This document shows, in pieces, positions 43,240 to 51,024 of a DNA stretch of 64,000 nt (within the stretch, counting starts at the first letter, position 1; each line of letters starts with the position of its first letter). A program made the position numbers and the translations under genes. The stretch is from Sporobacter sp963663605 (lineage in GTDB: Bacteria > Bacillota > Clostridia > Oscillospirales > Oscillospiraceae), in the NCBI GenBank assembly GCA_963663605.2, contig CAXXVF010000002.1:1612001-1676000 (forward strand), written 5' to 3'. The notes under the pieces are model-generated. The model worked only from the letters and a program-made list of their open reading frames with translations. It ran no database searches and was not told where the DNA came from.

Positions 43240-43590
43240 GTGTTAAGTGGAGTAAAAAGAGGAGACATCTATTACGCCGACCTCAGCCCGGTAGTGGGCA
43301 GCGAGCAGGGCGGTCTGAGGCCTGTACTCATCGTGCAAAACGATACGGGTAACAAGCACAGCCCGACCGTAATCGCCGCGGCGATTACATCTCAGATAAA
43401 CAAAGCGCGCCTGCCGACCCACATCGAACTGGAGGCGAGAAGCTACGGGCTTTCAAAAGACTCAGTAGTGCTTTTGGAACAGATCCGCACAATCGACAAG
43501 CGGAGACTTAAAGAGCACATGGGTTCGCTGGACGAACGGCTGATGAATCAAGTGGATAGCGCCATCGCCGTCAGCTTTGGACTTGGCTGA
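43240..43590 (+). CDS. mazF: MazF/NdoA-type mRNA interferase without visible antitoxin
   Basis: A 116-residue PemK/MazF toxin that cleaves RNA at short sequence sites. VKRGDIYYADLSPVVGSEQGGLRPVLIVQND is the family core, with the Arg and Thr of the active site (RPVLIVQND; TSQINKARLPTHI). GTG start after GGAGAG. In Bacillus and many Clostridia alr is followed by the antitoxin and then this toxin. The 190-bp gap here holds no frame for the usual 80-95-residue antitoxin. A strong terminator follows. Confidence 0.9.
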   Translation: MLSGVKRGDIYYADLSPVVGSEQGGLRPVLIVQNDTGNKHSPTVIAAAITSQINKARLPTHIELEARSYGLSKDSVVLLEQIRTIDKRRLKEHMGSLDERLMNQVDSAIAVSFGLG

Positions 43591-43598
43591 TATTTAAA

Positions 43599-43646
43599 GG
43601 GCGCCCCGCGCATGTTCCGGCGCGGGGCCCCCGAATTGTTTTTTTA
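43599..43646 (+). terminator. Terminator after mazF
   Basis: GGG-CCCCGCGC paired with GCGCGGGG-CCC, then a run of eight T at 43639-43646. Confidence 0.75.
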
Positions 43647-43759
43647 TTGGACAAGCGGGAGACGGTAAACATCCGAACTGCACCGGTTTTGACGGGCGGA
43701 TATTCAGCCGCCCCTAATAAACGTGTATAAATTCCCGGCATCTATACGGAGGATACATA

Positions 43760-44302
43760 ATGAAGCTTAAAAAGAAACTGCTAATCGCCCTTCTGGCTGT
43801 CGTCGCCGTGGCATTTATATCGGGCGTGAGCATACTGGCCGCGTCCACATTGGGCACGTCGTCGGATCCGCTTATAACGCTCAGTTATCTTACGGGCCAG
43901 CTTAAACCGCAGATAATGGCCGAGGTCAGCGCCGACATAGACGAAATGAAGTCTTCGCTTTCGGCGGACCTCGACGCAACGGTCAGCAGCTTTAAAGCCG
44001 ATATAGACGCGCAGTCGGGCGGAACATCCGGCGGTGAATCCGCCAGCTTTACGCTCGTGACGCTCAGCCGGGATCAGACCGTCAGATGCAGTGTCGGTAC
44101 GGAAATCCTGCTTCGGATCGGCACGGCTGCGGCTGTCGGGAGCACTCCGGCAATGGTCGATTCAACGACCGGCACGACGCTTACCGAAGGAAATGCCGTT
44201 GAAACCAACCATATGTATATGGTGACCATACAGGGCAACGGGCTCAAAGCGACGTCCGGAACGGTCAAATTCCTCATCCGCGGCGCTTACACCATCAGCT
44301 GA
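43760..44302 (+). CDS. Secreted or membrane-anchored hypothetical protein
   Basis: A 180-residue protein. An N-terminal signal/anchor helix (LLIALLAVVAVAFISGVSILAAS) is followed by an amphipathic helical stretch (IMAEVSADIDEMKSSLSADLDATVSSFKADID) of coiled-coil type. A Gly/Ser linker and a C-terminal beta-rich domain (SFTLVTLSRDQTVRCSVGTEILLRIG to FLIRGAYTIS) complete it. ATG follows GGAGGATAC. It is monocistronic with a strong terminator. I do not recognise the family. Confidence 0.75.
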   Translation: MKLKKKLLIALLAVVAVAFISGVSILAASTLGTSSDPLITLSYLTGQLKPQIMAEVSADIDEMKSSLSADLDATVSSFKADIDAQSGGTSGGESASFTLVTLSRDQTVRCSVGTEILLRIGTAAAVGSTPAMVDSTTGTTLTEGNAVETNHMYMVTIQGNGLKATSGTVKFLIRGAYTIS

Positions 44303-44320
44303 CACACAAAACATATACAC

Positions 44321-44361
44321 GTACTCTCCTGCATATTCTTATGCAGGAGAGTACTTTTTTT
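44321..44361 (+). terminator. Strong terminator
   Basis: The 14-base perfect stem GTACTCTCCTGCAT with its complement and a six-base loop, then seven T. Confidence 0.92.
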
Positions 44362-44545
44362 GAAGCAATAAGCGTAAACGTTTCAATAAACGTACAATTT
44401 TTCGCCGCTGCCGGGCAACCGAAAATGATGGGAACCTACCTCCCGCACGGGGGTGATCCTGTTCTTCCATTAAAGGATGGATAAGAACGGAAAAGCAGCA
44501 TGAAATCATTATTTTTTGCGCGCAGCGCATGGGAGGTTATTTGCC

Positions 44546-45433
44546 ATGTCATATCAAACAGGTGAGTTCCCGGTTTTGTCCGGCGGGCAAAACGTCGGCA
44601 GCGTGTCGGTCTCGCAAAACGGTCTGATGACGGTTTTTGACAGCGGCTGCGATTATGAAAGTCCCGACGTGCTCCGGCTCGCCGCCGTCTGCGACGGCCG
44701 CTATGTCGCCCTGGGCGTGATGATGCCGGATAAAGCGGGTGCGCTTCGCCTGAAAAAAAGTTATTCAAAAAACGGCTTGGCCGAAATCGGATTTTCCGGG
44801 CCTGTTTCATATCATCTGGTCCGGCAGGGCGATGTATTTAAAGAGAATGCCACTAGCCCTAAACCTGCTGAAAACCGGACATCGACGCCCACAGCCGTAC
44901 GGCCTGTCCGGAGGCCGAGCGCGTCTTCTCACGATATGAAGCCCGAATCGCAGCCGGCCGAAGAGCAGCGCGCGCCGTCATTTACGCTGCCGGCGGCACA
45001 CGCTCAAATGCAGCCGCTTCATCGAACACAGCCGCAAATGCAGCCGCAATCCCCGGTGCAGACTCCGGCTGAAAAACAGCTTCAGGCGACCGAGGAAAAA
45101 ATAACGCCGGCGACGCCGGGATCCGAACAACACGCTTCAGACAAAGTGAAAGAGGAGGAGGCGCCTTCCGATTTAAAACCTACCGGCGTAGACGGCTGGG
45201 TGCCGGCGGACGATCCGCGCGCTTTGTTCCGCGACGGCGAGTTCGCGGAGATCTGCCGCGACGTAAAGAACGCGCTTACGAAACAGTCGGGCGACACGGT
45301 GCTGCTTGCCGTTCCGGTATCGCCGGATGAACCATTCACCATGATGCCGGTGTTCTGCTTTGGCGATTCGGGTAAGATCGGCGGACGGGATTATATTATA
45401 TTCAAAATCAAAAATGGTAAATTATCGCTTTAA
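44546..45433 (+). CDS. Two-domain hypothetical protein with Pro/Gln-rich linker
   Basis: A 295-residue cytoplasmic protein. An N-terminal beta-rich domain (1-95, with GQNVGSVSVSQNGLMTVFDSGC and YVALGVMMPDKAGALRL) is joined by a Pro/Gln/Glu linker (about 100-215). The C-terminal domain (GWVPADDPRALFRDGEFAEICRDV to YIIFKIKNGKLSL) follows. ATG at 44546 follows GGGAGG. It lies upstream of the two coat-like genes but is separated from them by about 250 bp. No family is recognised. The domain-linker-domain design suggests an adaptor. Confidence 0.7.
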   Translation: MSYQTGEFPVLSGGQNVGSVSVSQNGLMTVFDSGCDYESPDVLRLAAVCDGRYVALGVMMPDKAGALRLKKSYSKNGLAEIGFSGPVSYHLVRQGDVFKENATSPKPAENRTSTPTAVRPVRRPSASSHDMKPESQPAEEQRAPSFTLPAAHAQMQPLHRTQPQMQPQSPVQTPAEKQLQATEEKITPATPGSEQHASDKVKEEEAPSDLKPTGVDGWVPADDPRALFRDGEFAEICRDVKNALTKQSGDTVLLAVPVSPDEPFTMMPVFCFGDSGKIGGRDYIIFKIKNGKLSL

Positions 45434-45577
45434 TATAAAAGCAAATTGAAATCCCGGGATGAACCCGGCCTTTTCCTGCCGCCTCGTCCGGCATTGGAAT
45501 TCGTGCGCGCATTTGTTCCGTTTTAATTTGCATCCGGAGCAAAAAGAATACTTCAGCCCACAGCGTGTCATAATATG

Positions 45578-45614
45578 ACCGGAGTTTATCGGCAAAGGGC
45601 CGGTAAGCTCCGGT
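45578..45614 (+). other. Hairpin upstream of the coat-like genes
   Basis: A 15-base stem with two G-U pairs (ACCGGAGTTTATCGG and CCGGTAAGCTCCGGT) and a seven-base loop. It has no T-run. It may be a leader structure or protect an mRNA end. Confidence 0.45.
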
Positions 45615-45685
45615 ATAATTATCTGTTTTGATAATCTATACGAACGGAAAAACGGCGGAAACCGCCGAAAACAGGAGGTACTAAT

Positions 45686-45871
45686 TTGGCAAATCTCACT
45701 TCAAAAGAGCTGTCCGCCATTGAAGATCAGGCCGGCCAGGAACAAACGCTTGTTAAAAAATACCAGGCGATGGCAAGTATGTGCAGCGACACGAAGATCC
45801 AGCAGTGTCTTAATGATTATGCGGGCAAGCATCAGCAGCATTTCAATTCGCTGGTGACATTTCTGCAATAA
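45686..45871 (+). CDS. Small coat-like helical protein
   Basis: A 61-residue two-helix protein (KELSAIEDQAGQEQTLVKKYQAMA; QQCLNDYAGKHQQHFNSLVTFL). It is the kind of small ferritin-like/CotF-related protein that accompanies CotF genes. TTG start twelve bases after AGGAGG. It lies 14 bp before the CotF-like gene and is presumably co-expressed in the mother cell during sporulation. Confidence 0.75.
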   Translation: MANLTSKELSAIEDQAGQEQTLVKKYQAMASMCSDTKIQQCLNDYAGKHQQHFNSLVTFLQ

Positions 45872-45885
45872 CTGGAGGGAAACCG

Positions 45886-46155
45886 ATGAATATGACAACC
45901 AATCAGGTCTTGACGGACAAGGAAATCCTCAGCGATTCACTCATCAGTGAAAAGCACATGACCGACAGTTATAATTCCTTCGCCGGAGAATGCGTCAATC
46001 AGCAGCTGCGCAGCACGATGCTGAGCATCCTCAACGACGTGCATACGATCCAGGCGGATATTTTCTCTACCATGCAGTCAAACGGCTGGTATCAGGTAGA
46101 AGCGGCCGAGCAGCAGAAGATCCAAAACGCGCGTCAGAAGCTTCAGTCCTCTTAA
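45886..46155 (+). CDS. CotF-like spore coat protein
   Basis: An 89-residue helical protein matching the CotF family. Landmarks are LTDKEILSDSLISEKHMTDSYNSFAGEC, LRSTMLSILNDVHTIQADIFSTMQSNGWY and a short polar tail. CotF-class proteins are spore coat components. ATG follows TGGAGGG. It is the second gene of a pair and ends at a strong terminator. Confidence 0.85.
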   Translation: MNMTTNQVLTDKEILSDSLISEKHMTDSYNSFAGECVNQQLRSTMLSILNDVHTIQADIFSTMQSNGWYQVEAAEQQKIQNARQKLQSS

Positions 46156-46171
46156 GGGACCGATAAAACAA

Positions 46172-46208
46172 AAAGCTGCGTCTCATTTTTACGACGCAGC
46201 TTTTTTGA
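46172..46208 (+). terminator. Terminator after the CotF-like gene
   Basis: AAAGCTGCGTC/GACGCAGCTTT with a ten-base loop, then TTT. Confidence 0.85.
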
Positions 46209-46251
46209 AGCGTTTTTACACTGCCAGGCAGCCGTGTGAAAACGCTTTTGG

Positions 46252-46425
46252 CTAATTCCACATGTTTGTGATGTTGTCTATCATTTCGCCGGCTGCTTTG
46301 AGCGCTTTCCCGGCGACGCTTTTGTTGTTCTTTCCCCTCGGAGAGAACACCATCCCGATGGCCGCGCCGGTCATTACGCCGACGGCCACCCCTTTTACAA
46401 ATCCGCTTCTTGTCATCATCTGCAT
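46252..46425 (-). CDS. YtxH-like small membrane protein
   Basis: A 57-residue protein starting MQMMTRSGFVKGVAVGVMTGAAIGMVF, a Gly/Ala-rich glycine-zipper helix like that of YtxH stress proteins. A short basic/helical tail ends NITNMWN. ATG at 46425 is about ten bases after GGGG. Longer upstream frames are Cys-rich and unlikely. It is a single gene, convergent with the CotF-like gene. Confidence 0.7.
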   Translation of the reverse strand: MQMMTRSGFVKGVAVGVMTGAAIGMVFSPRGKNNKSVAGKALKAAGEMIDNITNMWN

Positions 46426-46588
46426 ACTTGGTAAACCCCATTCCGCCGCTGCGCCCCGGCAAGTATTTTTTTCGTTTCCCTTACCGGCGCAGCAAGCAAT
46501 GATAAGGGTCAAATAACTCCTGATGTTCAGGATTTATTTGATTGAAGGCCAATGCAAAACCGCGTTTTTCGCCGGATGTAGTATGCGC

Positions 46589-46617
46589 TTGCCAAAAAAT
46601 TTTTATTCCTATATAAT
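46589..46617 (+). promoter_or_regulatory. pyrC promoter
   Basis: TTGCCA (46589-46594), a 17-base spacer and TATAAT (46612-46617). The leader is only about 45 bases, so no room for a PyrR attenuator. Confidence 0.8.
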
Positions 46618-46668
46618 GCAATAAAGCCAGTCTGGCGCGTCAGGGATGCGCTCTGCGGAGGACTTTTT

Positions 46669-47958
46669 ATGCTTTTGATAACGAACGGGCTGATCGTCGC
46701 CCCCGACTCAAATCAGCCTTGCAAAGCCGATATTTTCATTAAGGACGGCAAGATCGCACCGCCCTGCGGCCTTCCGGCGGACTTAAGCGGCGTAAACATA
46801 GTAGACGCCGCAGGATGTATCGTCGCGCCCGGGCTTGTGGACATGCATGTGCATTTTCGCGATCCCGGTTTTCTTTATAAAGAGGATGTATATTCCGGCG
46901 CGAAGGCGGCGGCGGCCGGCGGCGTTACGACGGCTGCGTGTATGCCGAACACGTCGCCCGTATTGGACAGCCCGGAAACGCTCGCATCTCTTTTCGCGCG
47001 CGTAAAAACGGCCGATATCAATGTTTTACCGTACGGCGCGGTGACCGCCGGGCAAAAGGGCGAAGCGCTGACGGACGCCCGGGCACTCAAAGCCTCTGGC
47101 GCAGTCGGTCTGTCCGACGACGGCATGCCGGTCATGAGCGCCGCGATATTGCGGATGGCCATGAAAAAAGCCAAGGAAGCGGGCCTTATAATAATCAGCC
47201 ATTGTGAGGACGCCGATCTGGTGCGCGATTATGCCGTTAATGAAGGTGCTGTTTCCGTAAAGCTTGGCATTCCCGGACGTCCCGCCGTCGCCGAGGACCT
47301 GATGGTCATGCGCGACGCGATGCTCGCCCGGGACACCGGCGCACATGTACACATCGCGCACGTGAGTACGGCGGGCGCTGTGGACATCATCCGCAGGGCA
47401 AAAGCCGACGGCATCCGCATCACGGCGGAAACCTGCCCGCATTACTTTACGCTGACGGAGGACGCCGTTCTTTCACAGGGCGCGATGGCGCGGGTCAATC
47501 CCCCGCTGCGCACACAAAAAGACGTCGACGCCGTCATGGAAGGCCTTGAAGACGGAACGATCGACGCGATCGTAACCGACCACGCCCCGCATTCCGCCGA
47601 GGAAAAGGCGCTCCCGCTCGAAAAAGCGCCGAGCGGCATATCGGGTCTTGAGACTTCTCTCGCTCTGGCGCTGACTGCGTTCTACCACACAGGGAGGCTC
47701 CCGATGGAACGGATCCTCAGGCTTATGTCGACAAAGCCGGCCGACATCCTCGGCATTCAAAAAGGGCGCATACGCGTCGGGGACGACGCCGATATCGTCA
47801 TCTTCAACCCCGATGAGGAATGGACGGTCGACCCCGAGTCGTTCCGGTCAAAGGGACATAACACCCCGTTTGGAGGCAGGACGCTCAGGGGAAAAGTCAA
47901 ATGCACGATCCGGGGCGGAAAAATCGTTTATTTGGAGGAAAACACGCATGTCGTTTGA
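46669..47958 (+). CDS. pyrC: Dihydroorotase
   Basis: A 429-residue type I dihydroorotase of the amidohydrolase superfamily, closing the pyrimidine ring precursor. Metal ligands His60 and His62 lie in DMHVHFRDPG. Later His residues lie in SHCED and IAHVST, and the catalytic Asp in TDHAPHS. ATG follows CGGAGG. pyrF overlaps the end by 11 bp. The remaining pyr genes are not in the window. Confidence 0.95.
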   Translation: MLLITNGLIVAPDSNQPCKADIFIKDGKIAPPCGLPADLSGVNIVDAAGCIVAPGLVDMHVHFRDPGFLYKEDVYSGAKAAAAGGVTTAACMPNTSPVLDSPETLASLFARVKTADINVLPYGAVTAGQKGEALTDARALKASGAVGLSDDGMPVMSAAILRMAMKKAKEAGLIIISHCEDADLVRDYAVNEGAVSVKLGIPGRPAVAEDLMVMRDAMLARDTGAHVHIAHVSTAGAVDIIRRAKADGIRITAETCPHYFTLTEDAVLSQGAMARVNPPLRTQKDVDAVMEGLEDGTIDAIVTDHAPHSAEEKALPLEKAPSGISGLETSLALALTAFYHTGRLPMERILRLMSTKPADILGIQKGRIRVGDDADIVIFNPDEEWTVDPESFRSKGHNTPFGGRTLRGKVKCTIRGGKIVYLEENTHVV

Positions 47959-48871
47959 TATACTGCAGGAAAAAATACTGAAACTTCAAAATCCGACCGT
48001 CGTCGGGCTTGATCCGAGACCGGAATTCATACCGGAACATATCATGCAGCGTCATCTGAGGCAAAAGGGCGAAACGCTCGACGCCGCGGCGGACGCCTTT
48101 TTCGAATTCAATAAAGGGCTTATCGACGCACTTTGCGACATCGTCCCCGCCGTCAAGCCGCAGTCGGCCTTTTATGAGCTTTTAGGCCCCGCGGGCGTCT
48201 CGGCGCTCAAAAAAACCTCAGACTACGCACGGTCAAAAGGCCTCTTTGTCATCGGTGACGTCAAGCGCGGCGATATCGGTTCAACCGCCGAGGCGTACAG
48301 CGAGGCGTATCTCGGCAGCGTCCGGATCGGGAACACGGCACCGGAGCCCTTCGGGTTCGACGCCGTCACCGTCAACGCCTATCTCGGCTCCGACGGCGTT
48401 CTGCCGTTTTTGGAGACATCCAGAAGAGCGGACAAAGCAATCTTCGTGCTGGTAAAAACGTCCAATCCGTCAGGCGCTGAGTTCCAGGACCTTGCTATCG
48501 GCGAGCAAAAACTCTACACCGTCATGGGCGACCTGATGGCGGAACTGGCGGCGGATACCGTCGGACAATACGGCTATTCCCGCGTCGGCGCGGTCGTCGG
48601 CGCAACGTATCCCGAGGAGCTTAAGTTCCTGCGGGACAGGCTCAAAACGACGTTTTTCCTCGTTCCCGGCTACGGTGCGCAGGGCGGCGGCGCACAGGAC
48701 GTTGCCGGCGCGTTTGATAAAAGCGGGCGCGGCGCCGTCATCAATTCCTCCAGAGCGATCATCTGCGCGTGGAAAAAGACCGGCCGCGGCGGGCAGGATT
48801 ACCAGGAAGCCGCGCGAAACGCCGCGCTCGACATGCGCAGCGACCTGCGCTCCGTTACAGATTTCTGCTGA
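47948..48871 (+). CDS. pyrF: Orotidine 5'-phosphate decarboxylase (type 2)
   Basis: A 307-residue enzyme making UMP from OMP. It is the longer type 2 form, with VVGLDPRPEFIP near the start, the catalytic GDVKRGDIGSTAEAY and the late VPGYGAQGGGAQD. ATG at 47948 follows TTTGGAGG and overlaps pyrC by 11 bp. The response regulator gene begins 18 bp later with no terminator between, so transcripts may run on. Confidence 0.95.
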   Translation: MSFDILQEKILKLQNPTVVGLDPRPEFIPEHIMQRHLRQKGETLDAAADAFFEFNKGLIDALCDIVPAVKPQSAFYELLGPAGVSALKKTSDYARSKGLFVIGDVKRGDIGSTAEAYSEAYLGSVRIGNTAPEPFGFDAVTVNAYLGSDGVLPFLETSRRADKAIFVLVKTSNPSGAEFQDLAIGEQKLYTVMGDLMAELAADTVGQYGYSRVGAVVGATYPEELKFLRDRLKTTFFLVPGYGAQGGGAQDVAGAFDKSGRGAVINSSRAIICAWKKTGRGGQDYQEAARNAALDMRSDLRSVTDFC

Positions 48872-48889
48872 GGCGGCGGAGGTATCACC

Positions 48890-49561
48890 ATGTACAGGGT
48901 GCTCATTGTCGAAGACGACTACGCCATCGCGCACGCCATAGAAAAACACCTTGAGTCCTGGGGGCTGAAAGCGGCCTGCGTCACGGACTTCAGCGATGTG
49001 CTGGCCGAATTCGCGGCCTTTGACCCGCAGCTCGTACTGCTCGACATCAAGCTGCCTTTTTATAACGGATACCACTGGTGCCGCCAGATCCGCACCGTCT
49101 CAAAGACGCCCGTTATATTTATTTCGTCTGCTGCGGAAAAGATGAATATCGTCATGGCGATGAATATGGGCGGCGACGACTTCATCGCCAAGCCGTTCGA
49201 CCTGGAGGTTTTGACCGCTAAAGTGCAGGCGCTTTTACGCCGCACGTATGATTTCGCCGGGCAGACACGGTTGATGGAGTGCCGGGGCGCCGTCCTGAAC
49301 ACGGCCGACGCGACGCTTACGTACGACGGCAAAAAGATCGACCTGACCAAAAACGAATACAAGATCCTGGAGCTGCTTATGTCTTCACGGGGCAAAACGG
49401 TCGGCCGGGACGCCATCATGGCGCGCCTGTGGGAAAACGACAGCTTTGTGGATGAAAACGCGCTGACGGTCGGCGTGACGCGGCTGCGCAGGAAGCTGGA
49501 GTCATATGGCCTTACGGATTACATCGTGACTAAAAAAGGGCTGGGGTATCAGGTCGGCTAG
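48890..49561 (+). CDS. OmpR-type response regulator, BceR-like
   Basis: A 223-residue regulator. The receiver domain has Asp9/Asp10, phospho-acceptor Asp52 (VLLDIKLP) and the Lys of FIAKPFD. A winged-helix output domain has KNEYKILELLMSS and GVTRLRRKLESYG. It pairs with the intramembrane-sensing kinase gene 38 bp downstream, as in BceRS/BraRS systems that respond to bacitracin-like peptides. ATG follows GGAGGTATC. It lies directly behind pyrF. Confidence 0.92.
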   Translation: MYRVLIVEDDYAIAHAIEKHLESWGLKAACVTDFSDVLAEFAAFDPQLVLLDIKLPFYNGYHWCRQIRTVSKTPVIFISSAAEKMNIVMAMNMGGDDFIAKPFDLEVLTAKVQALLRRTYDFAGQTRLMECRGAVLNTADATLTYDGKKIDLTKNEYKILELLMSSRGKTVGRDAIMARLWENDSFVDENALTVGVTRLRRKLESYGLTDYIVTKKGLGYQVG

Positions 49562-49599
49562 CATTAATACTAAACATCGCCGGGCGGAAAGGAGCCTGC

Positions 49600-50580
49600 A
49601 TGCTATTTGGTTATCTGCGCCGCCATATTAAAATAATCGTTCTTCTGCTATTGTTTGCCGGGGTTTTCGCCGTCGTTTTTTCTCTGTACGAGCTGCCGGT
49701 GGAAGCTGTTTTATACGCGGCCGTTCTGTGCGCCGTCATCGGCCTCGTTCTGTTTTTTATCAGCTATTTCAGGCACGTATCGCGGCACCGCGCGCTTTCG
49801 GAAATGGCGCGGCGTATCTGCCTGAGCGTCGACGGCCTGCCAGTCCCACGCGGCCAGCTGGAAGCGGATTATCAGGCGCTTATTATTACGCTGTTTGAAG
49901 AAATGGCACGCATCCGCTCCGACGCGGATATCACAAACGGCGAAATGCTCGATTATTTTACGCTCTGGGTGCATCAGATCAAGACGCCGATCGCCGCCAT
50001 GCGCCTTCTGCTCCAGACGGAAGAAGGCGGACAGAATATGGCGCTGTCAGCCGAACTGCTGAAAATCGAGCAGTACGTCGATATGGCGCTCCAGTATCTG
50101 CGCCTGGACAGCAGCACGACCGATTTTGTCATCAAAACCTGCAATCTGGATGAGATCATCCGTCAGTCCGTGCGGAAATACGCCGGCCTTTTCATACTCA
50201 AAAAAATTCAGCTTGATTTCCGCGAAACGCACCTTAAGGTCCTGACCGACGAGAAATGGCTGTGCTTTATCATCGAACAGCTTTTAGGAAACGCGCTTAA
50301 ATACACGCATGCCGGTACCGTAACGATCCGCGCCGACAACCTGACACTCACCGTGGAGGACACGGGCGTCGGGATCAAGCCGGAGGACCTTCCGCGGATT
50401 TTCGACAAGGGCTTTACCGGATTAAACGGCCGGGAAAATAAAAAATCGACCGGCCTCGGCCTGTACCTGACAAAACGCGCGGCGGACATGCTGGGGCACA
50501 CGATCACGGTCGAATCGACGGTACACCGGGGCACGCGCGTAACGATCGGCCTGGTGCCGGCAGGCCCTATATTGGAATAA
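49600..50580 (+). CDS. Intramembrane-sensing histidine kinase, BceS-like
   Basis: A 326-residue kinase. Two N-terminal membrane helices (IIVLLLLFAGVFAVVFSLYEL; AVLYAAVLCAVIGLVLFFISYF) are joined by almost no extracellular loop, the sign of intramembrane-sensing kinases that rely on a BceAB transporter for signal. The phospho-His is His125 in HQIKTPIAAMRLL. The ATPase has N-, G1- and G2-boxes (ALKYTHAG; VEDTGVGI; KSTGLGLYL). ATG follows AAAGGAG. A terminator follows. Confidence 0.92.
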   Translation: MLFGYLRRHIKIIVLLLLFAGVFAVVFSLYELPVEAVLYAAVLCAVIGLVLFFISYFRHVSRHRALSEMARRICLSVDGLPVPRGQLEADYQALIITLFEEMARIRSDADITNGEMLDYFTLWVHQIKTPIAAMRLLLQTEEGGQNMALSAELLKIEQYVDMALQYLRLDSSTTDFVIKTCNLDEIIRQSVRKYAGLFILKKIQLDFRETHLKVLTDEKWLCFIIEQLLGNALKYTHAGTVTIRADNLTLTVEDTGVGIKPEDLPRIFDKGFTGLNGRENKKSTGLGLYLTKRAADMLGHTITVESTVHRGTRVTIGLVPAGPILE

Positions 50581-50588
50581 CAGCTAAC

Positions 50589-50612
50589 GGCGGGCAAACG
50601 CCCGCCTTTTTT
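50589..50612 (+). terminator. Terminator after the kinase gene
   Basis: GGCGGGC/GCCCGCC with a four-base loop, then TTTTTT. Confidence 0.88.
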
Positions 50613-50686
50613 ATTGACGACGGCGTCGTCTGCGTGCAATCGCAATTTCCGGCTTCGGGGCATATAACATAGCGGGGGTGAAATAT

Positions 50687-50839
50687 ATGTATTGCGGATA
50701 TAACAGATACCGCTATATCGAACGCGGATATGAATGCTGCCGCAGTTATAATCCGGGCTATGCCCGATACCGCTCGGGCTGTTCCGGATCCTGCTGCCGC
50801 AGCTATTATCGCGCGTTCTGCCGCCGCGGCATCTGCTGA
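50687..50839 (+). CDS. 50-residue Cys/Tyr/Arg-rich microprotein
   Basis: Read from ATG after GCGGGGGTG. It starts MYCGYNRYRYIERGYECCRS and ends CRRGIC, and contains eight Cys, ten Tyr and ten Arg in 50 residues. The two halves share the DNA repeat TGCTGCCGCAG(C/T)TAT, encoding CCRSY. It has no signal peptide or membrane helix. It lies between the kinase terminator and the transporter genes. The composition is like that of small cross-linked spore coat proteins, but a modified peptide or metal-binding peptide is also possible. The good ribosome binding site and a frame that ends before the transporter promoter support translation; no family is recognised. Confidence 0.6.
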   Translation: MYCGYNRYRYIERGYECCRSYNPGYARYRSGCSGSCCRSYYRAFCRRGIC

Positions 50840-50918
50840 ACCCAACGGCTCGCTGCAAACCGCGGGCCGTACATACAGGGCGCCGGCGCTTGTGCAACCA
50901 CGCCAGGCAGGCGCAACC

Positions 50919-50932
50919 TTTCAAAAATGTAA
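50919..50932 (+). promoter_or_regulatory. Possible BceR-like binding site
   Basis: TTTCA-AAAA-TGTAA resembles the TnACA-N4-TGTAA inverted repeat recognised by BceR-like regulators, with one mismatch. It lies about 73 bases before the predicted transporter start. Confidence 0.4.
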
Positions 50933-50956
50933 TAAATACGCGGCAAACTGTAAGGC

Positions 50957-50992
50957 AAAGCTATGGAATAGCTTTTAACGCTTTGATATACT
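50957..50992 (+). promoter_or_regulatory. Palindrome and -10 of the transporter genes
   Basis: AAAGCTAT-GGA-ATAGCTTT (50957-50975) covers the -35 region, and TATACT (50987-50992) is a good -10. The -35 itself is poor, as expected of an activated promoter. Confidence 0.45.
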
Positions 50993-51024
50993 TCTGGCAA
51001 AGAATATCAGTCGGAGGTAAACTT

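Noticed and set aside
46618..46668. PyrR-type attenuator before pyrC
   Set aside because: The leader is about 45 bases and holds no terminator or anti-terminator pair.
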